A stretch of DNA of 64,000 nucleotides from NCBI GenBank assembly GCA_963921795.1, contig OY997653.1:22580658-22644657 (forward strand). Reading direction: 5' to 3'. Under the pieces are notes generated by a model. The model searched no databases. It was not told the DNA's origin and saw only the letters and a list, made by a program, of their open reading frames with translations. The DNA is from Nannobrachium achirus. Lineage: Eukaryota > Chordata > Actinopteri > Myctophiformes > Myctophidae. The first letter of the stretch is position 1; each line of letters opens with the position of its first letter. Positions 58,205 through 64,000 of this stretch are shown here, piece by piece. A program made the translations under genes and the position numbers.

Positions 58205-58530
58205 TAGTTCCATGACTGGGTGGCTGTAGTAACTCTGAGGACTTTCAACATGGCCCCAGAAGGGTCAGCGATAAAATAGCAGCCAGGAGAATGAGATACT
58301 TGCAGGACACTGCCAAAAGACATCAAGAGCTGCCAACCAGTAAACTGGTGCTGTGGGAACCAACACATGGGCACCGGTCACGAGGACGTCCCACACTAAC
58401 ATGCAGTATGTGGATGAACTCAAGAAAGACGCAGGAGCGCAAAGCACCAACGAGCTGGCCGGATGTATATGGAGAACCGGGATGACTGGAAGCGATGATG
58501 GAAGGCTCGTCTGAGGACAACCTAGACTAG
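58205..58530 (+). pseudogene. LINE ORF C-terminal relic (RSRGRP motif)
   Basis: One frame reads RMRYLQDTAKRHQELP and KLVLWEPTHGHRSRGRP; after frame changes the rest reads like MWMNSRKTQERKAPT or, in the other frame, ENRDDWKR. A basic RSRGRP stretch followed by a Trp-rich end is typical of the C-terminus of some LINE polyproteins. At least two small indels break the frame. Confidence 0.68.
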
Positions 58531-60539
58531 AGAGAGACCTCAAATGCCTGGATATGTATTTAGCTAGGGATCCTTATCTGAAAATACTTTGTGCCAAGGA
58601 GGGAGAGACCCCCAAGGACCTTAGTTGAAGAGTCTGCAGCAAAGCAAATTGGGTCTTCATCACAGTCAAAACCTGTTTTGTGTCTTGATTAAACAATCTT
58701 CTAAAAGATTAACTACAGTATCTGCTCCAGTGTCTTCGTCCGGATTTGTTATTTTACAGTTAAGTTACCCAGTGTGTTTTTTGTTTATAGAGATATAGAT
58801 TCATTATACAGTAAGAGGCTCCGCCAGTCAATCAAGCTGACACAGTTAAACCATCCGATGCCTCAGGCATGTTTCCTGTGACTGTTTGCGGCTGCATCTG
58901 AATATAACCACAAAGCCTATTTACAGACATGTCAACTTAGGACACAGCATCATGTATACGTGCAAGGAAGTGTGAAAGTGGCAAGTGCTGCTGTTGGTGG
59001 AACATTCAAAGGGGAAAAACATTAGAGCTAGCTCTGTACAAACATGTACCTTTTATGTCCCACAAAATATATGTTATGATGTGTACAAAACAAATTGTAT
59101 CAATTGAATTGTAACACTGAGCTGGAAGAAACAGAAAGATCGCCACTGCATGGGTGAGGGTACCTAAAAATCCAGGCAACAACACCGACCTCTCCCTTTG
59201 GCCCGAAGGTGTGCTCTGTGATTGACGGACCACAGGCCAGAGGAACGGCCGCTTTGGAGCAGCGGGGTGACTCAAGGTCAAGGATTGAGGCCAGGGAACA
59301 ACTGTCTGTGAGGACGAGCAGAGAGAAGGAGAGCTTGGGGACTTGTTATAGGGCTGACCTGCATGTGCTGAATGCAGTGCCTTTATCCTGTCTTCTCATG
59401 TCATGTCTAGGAGGAGTTGGCGTTTAAGGCATTCATGCGAGAGCATGTTTTCTGTAGGTTTCAACAAATGGTTGTATGAAATTTAAAATAATAAAAAAAA
59501 AAACTTCAAAGGATTGGAAGGAAAATCTTTATATATTCACATTATAGGGGACAATGGGTCGAGAGTCATGGTTAGCTAGCCATGCCACTGAGGCTGCATA
59601 ATGTGAACATTCAACTGAATTTATCTACAGAAGCATGTGTGCATGTGCATGCGTGTGTGCATGCAAGTGTGCGTCTGTGAGTGAGAGTAAAAGCAGAATA
59701 AATATACATGTTAATGATAACGGCTTCCTTTCAAAATAAGTGAAACCACATCCTCATGAACTGCTAATGACTTGGAACTGTAGAAATATGCAAAATATAT
59801 ATTTTCTTGTCAGAAGACTATTATTAATTTACATGCTTTGACTCATGATATTTTCCTGTAATTTAGCAAAAGTAAGTTTTCATTAAATGAGAAATTACCA
59901 AAAGGTGCACCACAGATTTGGAATGCGCTGGTTTTCTGTCTGAAAAGATGAAGAAAAGTGGAGAATAGTTTAACCAATGACGTGTACTGCTTTTTATCAG
60001 CTGTCCCATCACGACTTTACAAAGGCTTGTTCAAGGACTGTCTCTCTATGCTCCACTGTCAGCCTCAGTCACAGAGGTCAGGCACCGACACTCAACTACC
60101 ACCAGTGTCTCTCCCTCCTTCTCTTCTGCCTAACAAAAACAGTATATTAAACCCATTAATACCTAATATAATTACGTATCACATCGTAATCGTATTCAAT
60201 TAAATCATCGTGGAGTTGTATTTTCGTAAAGGCATGCCTGTCAATATATTGCAATGTTATTGAGTTATCCTATATGGTCCATGCAGTCCAAGTAGTGTAG
60301 TAGTGTCTCGTTCTGAATTTACTAATATCACATGACATGTTTTTATATTTCTGAACACTGCTTCCCGCCACGAAAAAGAAAAGAAAAAAGAAAAACAATG
60401 TGTCAATATGTCCTCATCAGAACTGTCAGTATGGAGTAGGAATAGGAAATAGGAAAACATCTAAAATAATAAATCCTTATCACATCAGCCGGGTCATGAT
60501 GGTCAGCAGCATCAGAAGAGAACCACAGTGCTAACCAGC
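58531..60539. other. No gene recognised (2 kb)
   Basis: Upstream intergenic sequence with scattered AT-rich tracts. A KLPKGAPQIWNALVF peptide at about 59892-59938 recalls the far C-terminus of LINE ORFs, but the evidence is too thin to call. Confidence 0.4.
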
Positions 60540-60547
60540 ACTGGCCC

Positions 60548-61020
60548 CAGGGGCGGGCTGGCCTTCTGGCATACAGGGCATTTGCCCGGTGGGCTGGTAG
60601 GCTAGGGGGCTGGGGGGCTGGTGGCCCAAAAAAAAAAAGAAAGAAAAAAAAAGACAGTAACATACAGTAGCCTACTGCATATTGAGCAATCAAATACAAC
60701 TTGTTTGTCAAATTCTCAGATCAATATGCTTCTTTTCCATTCATTAGATAACTAGCCAAAGTTCTGACACATTTTTGCACTAATCATGTTCATACTCTCC
60801 TTGTTGGTGGTGAGAACTGTACGTTAACTTATACAATTTATGGATTGTGTAGTTGTGTAGTTATCATTTATGTCTGTAAAAGTTGTGGTATTAAAAGCTT
60901 GTGTATTTATATGTGCCGCCCTCGACCCGACGAGTCGGTAGAGTATCTACGCGCACGCTGGTTGTGGGGGCTGGTCTGGCCAAGATGCCAGGGCTGAATT
61001 TTAGTCCCAGTCCGTCCCTG
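60548..61020. mobile_element. hAT-like element (CAGGGGCGGGCTGG), perfect TSD
   Basis: CAGGGGCGGGCTGGCC to TCCCAGTCCGTCCCTG, flanked by ACTGGCCC at 60540-60547 and 61021-61028. The left subterminal GGCATTTGCCCGGTGGGC and a poly-A run follow the usual layout. 473 bp. Confidence 0.93.
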
Positions 61021-61380
61021 ACTGGCCCAACATCAACCAGTACCAGAACAGAATCGCTAAATCTCTGTTTTGTTCATGTGTTTTGTGTGTGAGTAGCCTA
61101 CATTTTGGCTACAACAGTGCAACACAGTAATGTGTGTATTGGCTATTGGGGTATAATGTGAGTAGTGTTGGAATTTCCATCTCAGATTCAGCTTCCTGCC
61201 ACCATGCCAGTAATTAAAACCATGAGGTTAAAGAGATACCACACCTCGATGAAGAGATAAAAATGTAATATTTTGACACGTAAGAGTTGATGTGTCAAAA
61301 ATAGAGAGATAGAAGAGGGGACACCTTGTTCAGAGAAGGTCCAGTTCAGACAAGAGTGACTGAATCGTCTAGAAACAGCT

Positions 61381-61423
61381 ATGAATCCATTTGTGATGCT
61401 GTTGATTCTGCTGTGGAGCTCAG
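61381..61423 (+). CDS. Candidate signal-peptide exon of an unidentified gene
   Basis: ATG at 61381 opens MNPFVMLLILLWSS followed by the first base of a codon and a GTAGGA donor. The hydrophobic core is that of a signal peptide, and a phase-1 junction after the signal exon is common in immunoglobulin-superfamily and other secreted or receptor genes. Kozak context ACAGCTATGA is acceptable. A T/A-rich element (AGATAAAAATG, about 61256) is a weak TATA candidate. It could be a chance open segment; no protein family is recognised. Confidence 0.45.
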
Positions 61424-61559
61424 GTAGGACTCTGTTTTAACCATACTTGAAGTCGACTCATTTGTTTTAATGACATTTGAAGTCACTTGATTTAAAAAAT
61501 ATTGCTGAACAAATTCAACCACTTAAACAGCTGATCTCACAATCTCTCACCATCTCACA

Positions 61560-61606
61560 ACAAGTCGCGTTGTGAACTTGTCAATCGTCTACTTTCAGCA
61601 CTTTCC
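61560..61606. repeat. Shared hairpin module, half copy
   Basis: CGCGTTGTGAACTTGTCAATCG and a CTACTTTC end resemble the right arm; the left arm is only ACAACAAG. Decayed. Confidence 0.5.
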
Positions 61607-61631
61607 CCACAATGACAGAAAAATACACTAG

Positions 61632-61739
61632 TATAGACCTTTTTTCCGAAGCGCTGCCATGTAGCTGCGGTGTCGGCACTCACATAGCTGCCGCTTGACA
61701 CCGCAGTTATGGTTGCTGCTCTGAGAAATCAGTCTATAG
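61632..61739. repeat. Small palindromic MITE-like element
   Basis: TATAGACC and its distant inverse CAGTCTATA bound an internal inverted pair GCTGCGGTGTC/GACACCGCAG. 108 bp, probably a MITE. Confidence 0.6.
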
Positions 61740-61773
61740 AGCCTTGAGGGGCTCCGGTCAACCAATGAATCAT

Positions 61774-61901
61774 GACATGCTGCCATTCAGACATCCCCCC
61801 ATTCCGACACTATACCTATACCTAACCCTAACCCTAACCTCTATGGAAGTGTCACCACTCAATTCAGACAATTAGAAGTCAATGTCTGAATGGCAGCATG
61901 T
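61774..61901. repeat. Foldback with telomere-like core
   Basis: ACATGCTGCCATTCAGACAT (61774-61793) pairs with TGTCTGAATGGCAGCATGT (61883-61901). Between them is CCTAACCCTAACCCTAACC (about 61815-61840). Confidence 0.85.
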
Positions 61902-61909
61902 TGGAATGG

Positions 61910-63202
61910 AGAGCGCCCCCCCGCTTGTCATTATAACCCCAAGAGGACTGTCAGGTCACCCAGGATTGGTCAGCTACATAAAACAAAACATTTTCAGGCA
62001 GATTTTAGTTATTATGTTCCACATATAGTTTGGAACAAGCTTCCAGAGGATGGGAAGAAAATGTATGTGCATATAATTGCAAAGTATGATGGAGAATTTA
62101 GTAGCATACTTAATTTGAAGTAAGTTTGAGGATCATCCTGAAGATAAATAAATGTACACCTTCATATGGTTATGTATGTATCAATATAATAAATATGTAC
62201 GTACATCATAACAGTATATTAAAATACATTATAACAGTAATTATAAAGCATTATACGTTTTCAACTATTGATCTTGTGCCAGAAGAAAAGGTCAGTGAGT
62301 GTTCATGAAGTATATTAGGATACTTCCCTTGCTTAGCCTGCAACAGTGTTGCTGGGTATTCCCAGATGATGCCCTGTTAGGGGGACTACACTAACAGAAT
62401 CCATATATGGCCAAGACACTTTAAAAGACACTTGGCAAGAACAAATTCAAAGTTTCCTATGGACAGCAGGTGCAAAAAACTGAAAAAAAGAAAGAAAAAA
62501 AAACTGCAGTACAAGTTATTTTTTTTAAATAAAAACAACATATTGAAAGGATATCGTAATTTGCTCTGAAAATGAACACCAGAAGTTTGTTCTTTTATTT
62601 TTTTTATTTTTTTTATTTTGATAGAGACTTGACCTAAGTTAATTTTGAAATGGTACAACAATTAGCCTATTGTATTGGAATTATGATTAATATTGCATTA
62701 TTTCGTTTTTAATGCATTGAATATTATGTAAGGGATAATGTCTGGCTGCGCGGTTGTTAACGAGAAATAAAGGTCCCAACAGGCTGATAACTCCCGAGGC
62801 TTATCAGACTGACCAAGCTCAACTTACTGAATCGTCTATTTATCGCTTCAAATATATTTTTAAACATTGTTGAGAGCAACGTTTAGTTGTAAATGAAACT
62901 GTGTTTGTTTACATGGCTGTCATGTTGGATAGCCTGAGTGCAGCAGGTGCTCTGAGCCTTTGATTAGCCAGCGGTCCTTTATAGAGCGGAGCGGTCATTA
63001 TACAGATAATTCACAGCTGATTTCAGCGGTTGACCAATCAGAATCAAGCATTCAACCCAGCCATGTAATAATATTTATTACGTTATTTTAAAGTTTGAAT
63101 ACAATTGCCCACAGTCAGCAGGATACGCAGGTGGAACTCTGCCATGCCTGCAGTAGGCCTATGTACCAGAACCCAAACGACAAAGGGCCCTATTTTCGTT
63201 GA
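61910..63202. other. No gene recognised; presumed intron of the right-edge candidate
   Basis: AT-rich. A plus frame at 61890-62123 includes FSYYVPHIVWNKLPED, which resembles a LINE polyprotein end (WNKLP motif) but is short and isolated. Other short poly-A/T runs only. Confidence 0.4.
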
Positions 63203-63473
63203 TTGGTTCTCAAAGCCAAGGACCCCAAAATTTGATATGCCATGCAGGGACGCCCATTTATGAGAGGACTTTTATGGCTCTAGCAGTGATCCCAACAATT
63301 TTAATTTTAAGGAACTCCTAGTTTAATGCATTAGGCTACGGACCCCCATTTAATGGCATTCATATCTCTGAGACAATTTGTACATTCTCTGAGTCATATA
63401 GCCATAAGGGTCCATTTGGTTCCTAACTATTATTTAGCTGGGGGTCCCCGGATGCCACTTTGAGAACCAATGC
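63203..63473. mobile_element. hAT-like element (ATTGGTTCTCAAAG ends)
   Basis: GATTGGTTCTCAAAGCCAAG on the left and CACTTTGAGAACCAATGC on the right are inverted. CTACGGACCCCCATTTAATG and GGGTCCATTTGGTTCC resemble family D/B interiors. TSD not resolved. Confidence 0.65.
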
Positions 63474-63549
63474 CTTATACTGTACCTTATCCCTAAACTT
63501 CTCTGCCTTTTTTAAATTATTTTTACAATTTCATAAAACATTTTAAAAT

Positions 63550-63612
63550 ACTTAAAATAGTTGATCTACAATGAGACGTTGTGAGTTTGTAGTTCGGCTA
63601 TTTGAACTATTT
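63550..63612. repeat. Shared hairpin module, decayed
   Basis: AAAATAGTTGATCTACAATG and GACGTTGTGAGTTTGTAGTT then CGGCTATTTGAAC. Both arms present with several changes. Confidence 0.65.
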
Positions 63613-63690
63613 AAAATGTTTTTCCAAATAGTGAAAAAAAATTCACACCGTCAGAAATAGGGCCCATAATTTCATGTAAACTTCGTATCA

Positions 63691-63950
63691 GGTCAGTGGC
63701 CTTGTGGTTAGAGTGTCCGCCCTGAGACTGCATGGGAGGTCGGGGTTCAATCCCCGGGGTCATACCAAATACTCGGCACTCAGCAACAAGGGTTGGATTG
63801 GGGGCAAGTCCTTGTGTCATGTCCAGGGGTGTACTTGTACATCAAGCTGCCTCACGCAACAGAAACAGGATATAGGCTCCTGCCCTATATGGCCTTGCCC
63901 TCTTGAAATGACCCATGATCAGTGAAACCCATTTATTTATTTATTTATAT
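63691..63950 (+). mobile_element. tRNA-derived SINE, family I copy 2, (ATTT)n tail
   Basis: A box TGGCCTTGTGG (63697-63707), GTGTCCGCCCTGAGACTG, B box GGTTCAATCCC (63744-63754), GTCATACCAAATACT, GGTTGGATTGGGGGC, then a 3' region with TCTTGAAATGACCC and an ATTT tail (63930-63950). Its tail runs into the acceptor region of the next predicted exon. Confidence 0.88.
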
Positions 63951-63958
63951 TTCCTCAG

Positions 63959-63991
63959 ACCTCCTGGCTGATGAAACGCACATCACAAGAG
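63959..63991 (+). CDS. Candidate 33-bp exon 2 of the unidentified gene
   Basis: TTTATATTTCCTCAG acceptor, 33 bp, then GGTAAACA donor. Joined to 61423 it reads D-LLADETHITR and again ends in phase 1, so frame and phase are kept. A signal exon followed by a symmetric 1-1 mini-exon would suit a receptor-type gene. The polypyrimidine side of the acceptor is supplied by the SINE tail. With only 11 residues it remains a prediction. Confidence 0.4.
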
Positions 63992-64000
63992 GTAAACACA

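Noticed and set aside
61890-62123. 78-codon frame with YYVPHIVWNKLPED
   Set aside because: Resembles a LINE C-terminal WNKLP motif but is too short and isolated to call.
63691-63770. tRNA gene at the right edge, and others at 2745, 5745, 16850, 37935
   Set aside because: A and B boxes are present but acceptor pairing is poor or the sequence continues into SINE bodies and tails; they are SINE heads.

Overview
The window is eukaryotic and almost certainly teleost fish. It contains two exons that I recognise by protein sequence as vta1, the ESCRT-III/VPS4 cofactor LIP5. The rest is dominated by teleost-style repeats: very long (AC)n tracts, tRNA-derived SINEs, LINE fragments, many short hAT-like elements with 8-bp target-site duplications (TSDs), TTAA-flanked elements, a Tc1-like MITE and a non-autonomous Helitron. 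I cannot fix the species.

Layout. vta1 lies on the minus strand. Exon 1 (start codon at 56584-56586, CDS 56496-56586) and exon 2 (18722-18816) join exactly in frame across a 37.7-kb intron. Exon 3 and beyond were not found, so 1-18721 is read as part of intron 2. Upstream of exon 1 is a compact promoter with a GC box, ETS site, CCAAT box and full CRE (56687-56765), squeezed between a hAT-like element in intron 1 and another just past the CRE. On the plus strand at the right edge, a signal-peptide-like exon (61381-61423) and a 33-bp exon (63959-63991) may begin a second, membrane or secreted, gene. This is a prediction only.

Repeats by region. 1-8.6 kb: microsatellites, three copies of a TTAA-flanked family, two SINEs with a tRNA-Ser-like head, and a 0.7-kb pentanucleotide satellite with higher-order structure. 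8.7-10.1 kb: a 1.37-kb hAT-like element with a perfect 8-bp TSD, carrying a 571-bp foldback. 10.8-18.4 kb: a LINE C-terminal relic, several hAT MITEs and a tandem duplication. 18.7-34 kb: exon 2, a 180-bp tandem repeat, a broken LINE reverse transcriptase and nested hAT/TTAA insertions. 34-47 kb: SINEs, hAT MITEs, a 160-bp AC tract and a 66-bp minisatellite. 47.9-49.95 kb: a Helitron with textbook ends. 50-58.5 kb: hAT, Tc1 and SINE insertions with readable TSDs, the vta1 promoter, and a perfect 36-bp-arm hairpin. 58.5-64 kb: a hAT MITE, telomere-motif foldback and a SINE beside the second gene candidate.

The most unusual signal is a palindromic module with core AGCAGATCTACAAGCTCACA. It occurs about 40 times, often as both arms of a hairpin ending in AAAATAGC/GCTATTTT, inside at least eight otherwise unrelated transposon families. 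It often sits beside a second shared motif, TTAACCACTTGAACCCTATA. It behaves like a part shared among transposons rather than a piece of any one family.

No LTR retrovirus-like element, CRISPR array, rRNA gene or functional tRNA gene was recognised. All boundaries were read by eye.
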